The notes beneath the pieces are model-generated. The model saw nothing but the letters and a program-made list of their open reading frames with translations, was not told the origin of the DNA and searched no databases. The position numbers and the translations under genes were made by a program. 64,000 bases of DNA from Thermicanus aegyptius DSM 12793 (lineage in GTDB: Bacteria > Bacillota > Bacilli > Thermicanales > Thermicanaceae): assembly GCF_000510645.1 (NCBI RefSeq), contig NZ_KI783301.1, positions 1,772,320-1,836,319 on the forward strand. The letters are read 5' to 3'. Of this stretch, positions 8,465-16,458 are shown one piece after another (the stretch's first letter is position 1; every line of letters begins with the position of its first letter).

Positions 8465-8881
8465 TTAGTGAAAAAAACGGGACAATTCACCTCGGATCAA
8501 AAGGTCTCGGTTAGCGGGGCCTTCTGCAAACAATTGATCCCGAAGCATTTTGAGAAGCTCTTTTTCCGATAGCTCCTTCTCTTCCCCTTTTATTTTTCCT
8601 CTCTGATCCTCTTTATCCATTTCTAGGGTTTCATTTTCTTCCTTTAATTTAAGAACCTGTTTAATACCTGCAATATTTAAGCCCTGGTCAATGAGTGACT
8701 TTATCTCCAGAAGACGTTCCACATCGTTAAATGAGAAAAGGCGTTGTTTCCCTTTATTTCTCTGGGGAGTGATCAGCTCTTGTTCTTCATAATATCGGAT
8801 TTGCCTGGCGCTGAGTTGAGTGAGCTGTGTCACGATGCCGATCGGAAACAAGGGTTGGGTCCTACGGAACTGGTCGTTCAA
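8465..8881 (-). CDS. glnR: Nitrogen regulator GlnR, MerR family
   Basis: 138 residues. Residues about 12-80 are a MerR-type winged helix (GIVTQLTQLSARQIRYYEEQELITPQR...FSFNDVERLLEIKSLI), followed by a coiled coil and a charged C-terminal tail that in GlnR interacts with glutamine synthetase. It represses glnRA when nitrogen is plentiful. It is the first gene of glnR-glnA. An exact TGTNA-N7-TNACA box lies just upstream of its -35. The start is supported by GGAAGGAGGG about 5 bases before ATG. Confidence 0.93.
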   Translation of the reverse strand: MNDQFRRTQPLFPIGIVTQLTQLSARQIRYYEEQELITPQRNKGKQRLFSFNDVERLLEIKSLIDQGLNIAGIKQVLKLKEENETLEMDKEDQRGKIKGEEKELSEKELLKMLRDQLFAEGPANRDLLIRGELSRFFH

Positions 8882-8914
8882 TCCATTCCCTCCTTCCTAA
8901 TAGGGTACATTTCT

Positions 8915-8943
8915 ATTCTATTCTTGATAACATTTGGTGTCAA
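8915..8943 (-). promoter_or_regulatory. SigA-type promoter of glnRA
   Basis: TTGACA (8943-8938), 17 bp, TAGAAT (8920-8915) on the minus strand. Confidence 0.85.
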
Positions 8944-8947
8944 TATA

Positions 8948-8964
8948 TGTTATATAATTTAACA
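8948..8964 (-). promoter_or_regulatory. GlnR/TnrA box
   Basis: TGTTA-TATAATT-TAACA matches TGTNA-N7-TNACA exactly. It lies 4 bp upstream of the -35 and overlaps the last codons of ynbB. A degenerate second half-site (TGTTA-N7-TAGAA) lies within the promoter spacer, reminiscent of the two sites at B. subtilis glnRA. Confidence 0.85.
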
Positions 8965-10239
8965 CTTTACCATTCTTTTTTCCAGTAGTCGATCTACCGC
9001 TGTCAGAACGGCTACTTTCACGTGGGCAAAGGTTAATCCCCCTTGAACATATCCTGTATAAGGAGGACGTAATGGGCCGTCTGCCGTGAGTTCAATGCTG
9101 GAACCCTGGATAAACGTTCCGGCCGCCATGATGACACGATCCTCGTACCCCGGCATAGGGTTAGGCACAGGTTTAACGAAGGAGTCCACCGGCGAAGCCG
9201 ATTGGATCGCTTGGCAGAAGGTGATTAGGGTATCAGGATCTCCCAGTTCTATCGATTGCACCAGATCGGTGCGAGATTGATTCCATCGAGGGTTAACAGA
9301 GAAACCTATTTTTTCAAGGAGCGCGGCGGTAAACACCGCCCCCTTTAGTGCCTCTCCCACAATGTGGGGGGCTAGAAAAAAGCCTTGAAACATTTCATGG
9401 AGGCTGTACAAGGTAGCCCCCCCCTCCGCCCCAATCCCTGGAGCCCCAAAGCGGTAAGAAGCAAGCCGTATCGCCTCTTCGCTACCCACCAGATAGCCAC
9501 CGCTCTTTACGATTCCCCCTCCGGGATTTTTGATGAGGGAGCCGGCGATGAGATCGGCCCCTACATGGGTGGGTTCCCTCTCTTCCACAAATTCTCCGTA
9601 ACAATTGTCGACGAAAAAAAAGAGATCCCGCTTCATTTTTTTTACAAACCGGACAGCTTCACCTATTTCTTCTATCGATATGGAAGGTCTCTCTTCGTAT
9701 CCCCGCGATCGCTGAAGTGCAACCACCTTCGTACGCGGGGTGATGGAGGCAGCAATTTCATCCCAGTTTAAGGCTCCGTCAGGAGTGAGGGGAATTGCCT
9801 TATAGGTCACCCCCCACTCCTGCAAGGATCCCATATTGACTCCCCTCGAACCGATCACTTCTTCCAATGTATCGTAAGGCTTGCCGGTAATGTAGAGCAG
9901 CTCGTCACCGGGTCTTAAGAGTCCAAAAAGGGCAATGGCGATCGCATGGGTACCCGATAGGATTTGAGGACGAACGAGAGCCTTCTCTCCCCCAAAGACA
10001 GCGGCATATACTTCTTCCAGTTTCTCTCTCCCTGCATCACCATACCCGTACCCGGTGGAGGGAGTAAAATGAAAAGTAGAAACCCGCGCCTCTTGAAATG
10101 CTTTGAGGAGACGATACTGATGCACCTCAGTTCGCCGATCTATTTCCTTCCATAATGGGGCAATTTCCCGCTCGATCTCCCCCACCCACTCCCGCAAAAG
10201 AGAACCGTTTTTAAAAAACTGATAGATATCTTTTTCCAT
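8959..10239 (-). CDS. ynbB: YnbB-like methionine gamma-lyase/aluminium-resistance family protein
   Basis: 426-residue PLP-dependent fold-type I enzyme of the family annotated as methionine gamma-lyase family or aluminium resistance protein. Visible marks: STGYGYGDAGREKLEEVYA near residue 60, SGTHAIAIALFG, VDNCYGEF (PLP Asp) and the Schiff-base Lys region SLIKNPGGGIVKSGGYLVG. The physiological substrate is not established. It lies directly before glnR, as in B. subtilis. No terminator is seen between the two, so read-through into glnR is possible. Confidence 0.88.
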   Translation of the reverse strand: MEKDIYQFFKNGSLLREWVGEIEREIAPLWKEIDRRTEVHQYRLLKAFQEARVSTFHFTPSTGYGYGDAGREKLEEVYAAVFGGEKALVRPQILSGTHAIAIALFGLLRPGDELLYITGKPYDTLEEVIGSRGVNMGSLQEWGVTYKAIPLTPDGALNWDEIAASITPRTKVVALQRSRGYEERPSISIEEIGEAVRFVKKMKRDLFFFVDNCYGEFVEEREPTHVGADLIAGSLIKNPGGGIVKSGGYLVGSEEAIRLASYRFGAPGIGAEGGATLYSLHEMFQGFFLAPHIVGEALKGAVFTAALLEKIGFSVNPRWNQSRTDLVQSIELGDPDTLITFCQAIQSASPVDSFVKPVPNPMPGYEDRVIMAAGTFIQGSSIELTADGPLRPPYTGYVQGGLTFAHVKVAVLTAVDRLLEKRMVKC

Positions 10240-10297
10240 GTGAGTCGTTCTTCGATCCTTCCCTCGCCTAAATTTCTTATTCCCCTTGCTAAAAGGT

Positions 10298-11248
10298 TTA
10301 ATTCTCTTTAAAATCTTCTGCTCGTAAGGTCATGAGGACCTCACGGTTGAAATAACTTTGTTTTAGAATTCGAACGGCATGGTGCCGAATTGCCCTTTCA
10401 ATTAAATTTCGAACAAAGCGGGCATTGCTAAAAGGAGTAAGGGGGTCGGTCATAAAACGTTGCAGGATCTGTTTCATTCGAAAGCGGCCATTGACATCAA
10501 TTCGGTATTCACGGTTTTCACACATCAAATCACCGATCTCCAACAGTTGTTCCAGGGAATAATCGGGAAAATGAAGTTGTATGGGAAAACGCGAGGGGAG
10601 GCCAGGATTGGTTTGCAAAAAGCGCTCCATTTCATCCTCGTAACCCGCCAGGATGAGGACAAAACTGTTGCGGTAATCTTCCATGCCCTTCACCAGAGTA
10701 TCGATTGCTTCTCGACCAAAATCCTTTTCTCCACCCCGGGTGAGGGAGTAAGCTTCATCAATAAAGAGAATCCCTCCTAATGCCCGCTTCATCATTTCTC
10801 TCGTTTTTTGAGCGGTATGACCAATATATTCCCCGACCAGATCGGCCCTTTCCACTTCAACGAGGTGTCCTTTAGACAAAACCCCCATTTCACGGAAAAT
10901 ATTCCCTAAGATACGGGCCACCGTCGTTTTTCCCGTTCCCGGGTTCCCACGGAAGATCATGTGAAAGACCTGTGGCTCGGTCTTTAGGCCTAACTCACTT
11001 CGCTTTTGATTCACGTAGAGGAGGGCAAAGATTTCAAAGATTAAACGTTTTAATTCTTCCAAGCCGACCAGACGATCCAATTCCTGAATCGCCTTTAGTA
11101 ATTCCACTCGTTCTTTCAGTTCAGGATAAGATAAGGCAATATCTGTAAAAGATTGGGATAAACGATTCGTTTCTTTGGCAGAGTCTATAACGACGGACAA
11201 TTGGCGGGAACTCGTCTGGGTGATATTGGGTCTCGACAATTTCCCCAC
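10298..11248 (-). CDS. spoVK: Stage V sporulation protein K, CbxX/CfxQ-type AAA ATPase
   Basis: 316 residues, with a single AAA+ module: Walker A GNPGTGKTT near residue 105, Walker B ILFIDEAYSL, and the arginine/sensor region GLPSRFPIQLHFPDYS followed by a small helical lid. The closest family is SpoVK, expressed in the mother cell and needed for spore maturation; the mechanism is unknown. In B. subtilis spoVK also lies near ynbA/ynbB, so the context agrees. Confidence 0.9.
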   Translation of the reverse strand: MGKLSRPNITQTSSRQLSVVIDSAKETNRLSQSFTDIALSYPELKERVELLKAIQELDRLVGLEELKRLIFEIFALLYVNQKRSELGLKTEPQVFHMIFRGNPGTGKTTVARILGNIFREMGVLSKGHLVEVERADLVGEYIGHTAQKTREMMKRALGGILFIDEAYSLTRGGEKDFGREAIDTLVKGMEDYRNSFVLILAGYEDEMERFLQTNPGLPSRFPIQLHFPDYSLEQLLEIGDLMCENREYRIDVNGRFRMKQILQRFMTDPLTPFSNARFVRNLIERAIRHHAVRILKQSYFNREVLMTLRAEDFKEN

Positions 11249-11322
11249 CTCGCTTCTAAGGCTCCTTTACCCTATGCATTAGCCCAGGTTCATGTGCTTG
11301 AAGCCTGAATCCGTCCGTTGCC

Positions 11323-12483
11323 TCATAACGCCATGCGATAGATGGCCCGTGTCTCCTCCTCGCCCAGCACCTTAAACCTCCCGTATTTCCCCCTGGCCAT
11401 CGCCTTTTCCACCATCAGTTCCAGTTTTGAATCATCAATCTTATAATCGGAGAGGCGGGATGGGGCTCCAATGCTCTTCCAGAATTCCTCCAGTCGGGAT
11501 ATTCCTTCCAACCCAATCTCTTTATCGGTTCGTCCTTTTTCCTCAACGTGGAAGACGCGAACGGCAAATTGTCTGAAACGAGCCGGATTTTCATCGATGA
11601 CAAATCTCATCCACTGAGGAAAGAGAATGGCTAATCCTCCGCCATGGGGTATATCATAAACGGCTGAAACCGCATGTTCGAGATTGTGCGTAGCCCAATC
11701 TCCTTCCACACCCATGGAGAGGATTCCGTTTAATGCGATGGTTCCACTGTATAAAATGGTCTCCCTGTATTCATCATTGGTGAGATCCTCCAGAAGGAGA
11801 GGAGCGGTCTCTATAATCGTTCTCAATACCCCTTCTCCCATACGATCTTGGAGGGGTGTATTAGGGGTATGGTGAAAGTACTGTTCAAAGACATGGGACA
11901 TCATATCAACAATCCCATAGACGGTTTGATCTCTCGGTACCGTTTTAGTAAACTCAGGATCCAATATGGAGAATCTAGGATAGATGAGAGGACTTCCCCA
12001 TCCATATTTTTCTTTTGTTTCCCAATTGGTAATCACCGAGCTATTGTTCATCTCGGAACCCGTAGCCGCGAGCGTTAAAACCGTCCCAAGGGGCAACGCA
12101 TCCCTTGCTTCATCTTTGCGGGTAATAATATCCCAGACATCTCCATCATACTTCGCCCCCACGGCAATCGCCTTCGTGGCATCGATGACGCTCCCTCCTC
12201 CAACGGCAAGGAGGACATCAATTTTTTCGTTCCTGCATAGTTCGACTCCCTTATGTACGGAGCTAAGGCGGGGATTTGGTTCAATGCCCGGAAGTTCAAA
12301 GAGAATAAACTGATTTTTTAAAAGGGAGAGGATTTCATCATACAGCCCATTCCTTTTAATGCTCCCTCCCCCATAAACGAGAAGTACTCGTTTCCCGTAT
12401 TTCTCTAGTTCTTGGGGCAATGTTTTTAATTGTCCCCGGCCAAAAATCAGCTTGGTCGGATTGTGAAAAGAAAATGGACGCAT
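11323..12483 (-). CDS. Iron-containing alcohol dehydrogenase, butanol dehydrogenase type
   Basis: 386-residue group III alcohol dehydrogenase similar to YugJ/YugK and BdhA. Nucleotide-binding [13 protein letters not shown] is near residue 98. Metal ligands come from the [12 protein letters not shown] helix, HNLEHAVSA and IPHGGGLAI. It should reduce aldehydes such as butanal to alcohols with NAD(P)H. It stands alone, 15 bp after the membrane protein gene. The substrate is inferred from family only. Confidence 0.88.
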   Translation of the reverse strand: MRPFSFHNPTKLIFGRGQLKTLPQELEKYGKRVLLVYGGGSIKRNGLYDEILSLLKNQFILFELPGIEPNPRLSSVHKGVELCRNEKIDVLLAVGGGSVIDATKAIAVGAKYDGDVWDIITRKDEARDALPLGTVLTLAATGSEMNNSSVITNWETKEKYGWGSPLIYPRFSILDPEFTKTVPRDQTVYGIVDMMSHVFEQYFHHTPNTPLQDRMGEGVLRTIIETAPLLLEDLTNDEYRETILYSGTIALNGILSMGVEGDWATHNLEHAVSAVYDIPHGGGLAILFPQWMRFVIDENPARFRQFAVRVFHVEEKGRTDKEIGLEGISRLEEFWKSIGAPSRLSDYKIDDSKLELMVEKAMARGKYGRFKVLGEEETRAIYRMAL

Positions 12484-12498
12484 CGTAAAAATCCCTCC

Positions 12499-13659
12499 TT
12501 ATTTTTTTTCCTCTTTATTATCCACCTTTCTCTCCTTCTTTTCAATTGGGAGAAAAGAGAGGGGATCTCCCTCCGTATCGTATTCCCCCTCCGGAAGGTG
12601 AATCCAGCGGGCAAAATATCCGTGATCATAAAGGGCTTTCATGAGAATCACCAGAATCGGGGAGAGGATTAACCCGGCGACACCAAAGAGAGAAGTGGAA
12701 AGGATCACGAAGGAAAGCATCGTAAAGGCGGAGACTCCGAGCGTTTCCCCCATGATCTTAGGCTCTGCAAACTGTCGAAATAGGATGACCACAAGCCACA
12801 AAAGGGTGATCCACAAGGCAAGAGTGAAGTTTTTCACGATTAAGAGATAAATGATCCATGGAATAAAAAGGGTGGAGACCCCTAAGATGGGAAGCAGGTC
12901 AAAAATAGCAGCCAATAAGGATATGGAAAAGGCGTTTCCAACCCGGAGGATTAAAAGGCCGATAAAAATGATCAAAAAGGTGAAGGAGATCAATTTCAAT
13001 TGTGCTTTTAAATAAAGAAGAATTCCTTTTAAAACATTTTCTCTTAAGAAAGTAAATGCATTCATAAAGGTTTTTGGCGTTTTCTCCTTTGCCATCTTCT
13101 GCAAATTGTCATATTCTAGGCTTAAAAAGAAGGAAAGGATGAGGCCCATGCCAAAATTGAATAGGAGAGCAGGAATGGAGGTAAGCATGCGAAAAAGGGA
13201 CAAGAAGAAGGAAGAGAGGAATTGGGAGCTTTTCTCCGCGATGAGCATCATATATTGCTGCAGTTTCGTTACATATTCTGTCGGAAGATTTTCAAGTGAG
13301 CCTCTTAGTTGATTAACCTGTTTGATCACTTCCTCTTGAAGCAAGGAGAAATAAGTAGGAATGGAAAGGGAGAGCTGATAAACCTCGGTGGTGAAAATGA
13401 TCCCACCTGTTACCACCACCCCTAAAAGGACTGCGATAAAAAGAAACATGGCGATGGAGGTGGCGAGCAGCGGCTTAAGACCTCTTCGCCTCAAAAATTG
13501 AACAAAAGGGTGAATGAGCAAAAAGATTACGAAGCCTATGAAGATGGGCTTTGCGATAGAGTAGAGATAACTAAAGATCACCATGATGAGATAAACCGTA
13601 AGAATAATAAGAGCTATATCAAAGACGGTACGGGCATATCGTTTGTAAAACTGAAGCAT
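12499..13659 (-). CDS. ytvI: YtvI-like AI-2E family membrane protein
   Basis: 386 residues with about eight membrane segments and the AI-2E transporter/PerM fold (GFVIFLLIHPFVQFL near the N-terminus, FDLLPILGVSTLFIPW and AEPKIMGETLGVSAF later). It resembles the sporulation integral membrane protein YtvI. The role is unknown; relatives act as ion or small-molecule exporters. I choose the ATG of MLQFYKRYART because CGGAG lies 8 bases upstream; an ATG 27 bases earlier has no ribosome site. The tail is highly charged (many K and E). Confidence 0.8.
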   Translation of the reverse strand: MLQFYKRYARTVFDIALIILTVYLIMVIFSYLYSIAKPIFIGFVIFLLIHPFVQFLRRRGLKPLLATSIAMFLFIAVLLGVVVTGGIIFTTEVYQLSLSIPTYFSLLQEEVIKQVNQLRGSLENLPTEYVTKLQQYMMLIAEKSSQFLSSFFLSLFRMLTSIPALLFNFGMGLILSFFLSLEYDNLQKMAKEKTPKTFMNAFTFLRENVLKGILLYLKAQLKLISFTFLIIFIGLLILRVGNAFSISLLAAIFDLLPILGVSTLFIPWIIYLLIVKNFTLALWITLLWLVVILFRQFAEPKIMGETLGVSAFTMLSFVILSTSLFGVAGLILSPILVILMKALYDHGYFARWIHLPEGEYDTEGDPLSFLPIEKKERKVDNKEEKK

Positions 13660-13838
13660 GTTCCATTCTCCGTTCGATGAAATCATTGGGTTTCTATCTA
13701 CATCTTAGACAAGAAGGGATCGGTTCAACCGAACCGGAAGATGAAGAATCTAGATTTTTCCTGAAATCTCCCTATTTCCAATCTCCTAACGGTTCGATAA
13801 TATAAAAATAAGAAATTTTTTCCCGGAGGGGATCAAAC

Positions 13839-14699
13839 ATGAAAAGGTTTTTTGGGCTATTCTTCTTTCTTCTATTCACCATTTTTCTCTGGATCGCCGG
13901 ATGTGGTAACGGAAATCCTTCTTCCGTGGTCCCGTCAGAAGATGGGGCCTCCCCTTCCCCTTCTCCCCCCTCTCCTTTGCAGTCCTCAGATTCTGTGGTG
14001 CCACCCACCGATTCACGCCACTCCCAGGAGACTTCCACCTCCAATGCGCCGGAAGAATCTTCTCCTCCTTCAACCGGCTATTATGTGGACGACAAAAGTT
14101 TCATCCGTCCCGTCGATCCTGACCGGAATAAGGAAAAGATCCTTCTCCTCACTTTCGACGATTCCCCCTCCGGCAAATCAACCACTAAGATCCTCGACAT
14201 CTTGGACAAGTATCATGCAAAGGCGATTTGGTTTGTCAACGGATACTACGCAGAGAAACATCAGGACCTTCTCAAGGAGATTCATGATCGGGGAAATCTG
14301 ATCGGAAATCACACCTGGTGGCACGAGAATCTGAAAAAAATATCCCCGGAGAAGACGAAGGAAGAGATTGTTTCGCTCAACGACTTGATTGAAAAAGTGA
14401 CGGGAGTTCGCCCTGTCTATTTTCGCCCTCCCTTTGGCGTAAATTCTGAAGCAGCCTTTAACGTCTTAAAAGATGAGAAGATGCAGTCGATGAATTGGAC
14501 CTGGGGATCCTTGGATTGGGTACTAAAGAAACCGGCAGAGATCGAGAAAAATGTACTGGATCACGTAAAGAGTGGCTCAAACATCCTCTTTCATGATAAG
14601 GAAGTGACTGCAGAAGCGTTGGAAGCCATCTTGAAGAAATTATCCGATGAAGGGTATCATTTCGTCCTGCCGACGGAAGTGAAGGTGAAATCACCATAG
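13839..14699 (+). CDS. Lipoprotein polysaccharide deacetylase (CE4/NodB)
   Basis: 286 residues. The signal peptide ends in a lipobox (WIAGC, Cys near residue 23), then a Ser/Pro-rich linker to about residue 90. The NodB domain has all five motifs: LTFDDSPSG (catalytic base and metal Asp), HTWWH (metal His pair), RPPFG, a W-containing motif 4 and LFHDK. It should remove acetyl groups from peptidoglycan or another surface glycan outside the cell. It stands alone on the plus strand; GGAGGGG precedes the start. Confidence 0.92.
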   Translation: MKRFFGLFFFLLFTIFLWIAGCGNGNPSSVVPSEDGASPSPSPPSPLQSSDSVVPPTDSRHSQETSTSNAPEESSPPSTGYYVDDKSFIRPVDPDRNKEKILLLTFDDSPSGKSTTKILDILDKYHAKAIWFVNGYYAEKHQDLLKEIHDRGNLIGNHTWWHENLKKISPEKTKEEIVSLNDLIEKVTGVRPVYFRPPFGVNSEAAFNVLKDEKMQSMNWTWGSLDWVLKKPAEIEKNVLDHVKSGSNILFHDKEVTAEALEAILKKLSDEGYHFVLPTEVKVKSP

Positions 14700-14807
14700 A
14701 GAGAACGCTTTCTGTTTCATTGTATGTAAATCCCAGGGAAAAAAGTAATGCTTTTCACCCGGTGCATGAAACCCATCTCGTAGGCTCTTTATTTTTTCAA
14801 TTCCTTG

Positions 14808-14951
14808 CTACGAACCGCAATACCACATGACGATGCGAAACCGGGTATCCTTCTTTTTCACTTCATAGCGTATTGTCGTCCCCTTTTTACCATTTCCTTT
14901 TTCATTTTGTACAGGATTTTTATTTGTTTTCCCCTTACCGATTTCAATCAT
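14808..14951 (-). CDS. Small basic protein, possibly the C-terminal part of the preceding gene
   Basis: 47 codons starting at ATG (MIEIGKGKTN) and ending in RYEVKKKDTRFRIVMWYCGS. The end looks like two beta strands and is unlikely to be random. The frame continues upstream without interruption to the TGA that ends the 114-residue membrane protein (14985-14987), 11 codons earlier. So this is either a second small gene with a weak ribosome site (GGAAG 9 bases upstream) or the remainder of one gene split by a nonsense codon. I recognise no family. Confidence 0.45.
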   Translation of the reverse strand: MIEIGKGKTNKNPVQNEKGNGKKGTTIRYEVKKKDTRFRIVMWYCGS

Positions 14952-14984
14952 ACCTGTCTGCTTCCACTTTCTCCCTTTCCCCTT

Positions 14985-15329
14985 TCACAGGGGTATATCC
15001 ATTGAGATCGATCCCTTTGGAGAAAGGGGGATGCTAGGATAGGCGCCAGGAAGGAAAGGAGGTGTTCCCTCCTTTTGAATGGATAAAGAAGAGGAAGAAA
15101 AGAAGGGAAGTGAATGATTGGAACCTTTGGTATAGAAATAGAGAAAGAGAGTTATTAAAAGAGCAACAAAGAGGAGAAAGAGAAGAAAAGTAAAAAGGGG
15201 CTTCTCAAAAAAAGATTTTGGTTTTGGATGGGTGATCTTCCGGGAAGGTAAGGAGGAGACATCTCCATCGTTCTTATTTTCCATCTCTTTTATCTCTTCA
15301 TTTCCAGGATTGTACAGTACATCTTTCAT
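14985..15329 (-). CDS. Single-pass membrane protein, unknown, with in-frame continuation past its TGA
   Basis: 114 codons: a polar N-terminus of about 40 residues, one strong membrane segment (LFTFLLFLLFVALLITLFLYFY, about 45-68), then a Ser/Pro-rich outer stretch ending ISMDIPL. The arrangement predicts N-in, C-out. After the TGA the same frame stays open for 59 more codons. No family recognised. The start has a weak GGTGG 12 bases upstream; a downstream ATG (MENKNDG) is possible. Confidence 0.5.
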   Translation of the reverse strand: MKDVLYNPGNEEIKEMENKNDGDVSSLPSRKITHPKPKSFFEKPLFTFLLFLLFVALLITLFLYFYTKGSNHSLPFFSSSSLSIQKEGTPPFLPGAYPSIPLSPKGSISMDIPL

Positions 15330-15522
15330 TCTTCATTCCACCTTAATCCATACCGTTGATTCCCTTATCTTTTTTCCAATCTTACCATATCACATTCGGA
15401 AGGAGAAGAGAAGGAAGGGTTGAAAGAGAAGAGAATAAGAAAAAAGACCTCCTGCCAGGGAGCTCACAGGAGAGGAAGATCAAAATAAATTTCATTAAAC
15501 TTCTTAACTTTTAAAATGGATT

Positions 15523-15551
15523 TTGTGATGCTTCCTCTTTTTTGGTATAAT
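15523..15551 (+). promoter_or_regulatory. SigA-type promoter of ppa
   Basis: TTGTGA (15523-15528), 17 bp, TATAAT (15546-15551), 38 bp before the start codon. Confidence 0.75.
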
Positions 15552-15588
15552 AACCTTTGTGTATGAATGCCTTATAGGAGGGAAACGT

Positions 15589-16089
15589 ATGACAGGAACA
15601 AAAAAAGTTGTGGATGCTCTGATTGAAATTCCTACCGGAAGTCAGAACAAGTATGAATTTGACAAGGAACGGGGAGTTTTCGTTTTGGACCGCGTTCTTT
15701 ATTCCCCCATGCATTATCCGGCGGAATATGGATATCTGCCCAATACCCTCGCTTTAGATGGAGATCCGTTGGACATCCTCGTCCTCACCACTTTTCCCAC
15801 TTTTCCAGGTTGCATGATCAAGGCCAGGGTCGTAGGAGTCCTCATCATGTCCGATGATAAGGGACAGGATGAAAAACTGCTGGGTGTTCCGGAAGATGAC
15901 CCGCGGTGGGATGAGGTGAATAGCCTAGACGATGTACCCTCCCATCGCTTAAAGGAAATCGCCCACTTTTTCCAGGTCTATAAAGATTTAGAGAATAAGA
16001 AGACTGAGATTGTTGGATGGGAAGGAACGGAAAAGGCGATTCAGCTCATCGATGAATGTTTGCAACGCTATCGGGAAAAACATGCATAG
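15589..16089 (+). CDS. ppa: Inorganic pyrophosphatase, family I
   Basis: 166 residues. It hydrolyses pyrophosphate to two phosphates in the cytosol. Family I signature DGDPLDIL supplies the metal-binding aspartates; the N-terminal IEIPTGSQNKYEFDK and YPAEYGYLPNTLALDGD are typical. The start is the ATG of MTGTKK, which has AGGAGG 7 bases upstream. B. subtilis relies on a family II enzyme, so presence of family I marks a difference. A hairpin at 16118-16140 ends the transcript. Confidence 0.95.
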   Translation: MTGTKKVVDALIEIPTGSQNKYEFDKERGVFVLDRVLYSPMHYPAEYGYLPNTLALDGDPLDILVLTTFPTFPGCMIKARVVGVLIMSDDKGQDEKLLGVPEDDPRWDEVNSLDDVPSHRLKEIAHFFQVYKDLENKKTEIVGWEGTEKAIQLIDECLQRYREKHA

Positions 16090-16117
16090 GGGCCTTAAAA
16101 GGAAGGAAAAATCGAGC

Positions 16118-16144
16118 AAAGGACCGTTGGACGGTCCTTTTGCC
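16118..16144 (+). terminator. Terminator of ppa
   Basis: A 10-bp perfect stem AAAGGACCGT/ACGGTCCTTT with a TGG loop; a modest T-rich tail follows. Confidence 0.75.
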
Positions 16145-16156
16145 TATTTTACTAAC

Positions 16157-16294
16157 CTATTTTACTAAAAAGAATTGAAGAATCATGGCAAGGATCCCAA
16201 TTCCCAAGAAGAAACCGAATCCAACGAGGAAGCCTGTAATCGCATCGGTGAGGTCGTTTTCATTTTCTATTCTGCTCTTCATCTCTTCCGTCAT
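16157..16294 (-). CDS. 45-residue single-pass membrane protein
   Basis: A small gene read on the minus strand: ATG at 16294, stop TAG at 16157-16159. The first 20 residues are polar (MTEEMKSRIENENDL); the rest is one Gly-rich membrane helix (GFLVGFGFFLGIGILAMILQ) ending FFLVK. GGAGGG lies 7 bases upstream of ATG, a near-ideal ribosome site, which together with the hydrophobic pattern supports expression. It lies alone between ppa and resE. No family recognised. Confidence 0.65.
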   Translation of the reverse strand: MTEEMKSRIENENDLTDAITGFLVGFGFFLGIGILAMILQFFLVK

Positions 16295-16458
16295 CTTTAT
16301 CCCTCCTCAACAAATTGACTTAAGATGATTATACCACGCGGTGAACTCTTAACCAAGAGTTCGGTTCAAAGCCCCACTCTCACCTCACACTATTTCCCCG
16401 GCAAGCGCAAAAGTTGAACTTTTCTTCCCTGTTTTTCTTCCCTTCGACAGAATAAGGC

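Noticed and set aside
15430..15477. Inverted repeat CCTC-CTG/CAG-GAGG followed by a T run on the minus strand, looking like a terminator.
   Set aside because: No minus-strand gene ends there, and the stem is interrupted; left out as a feature.
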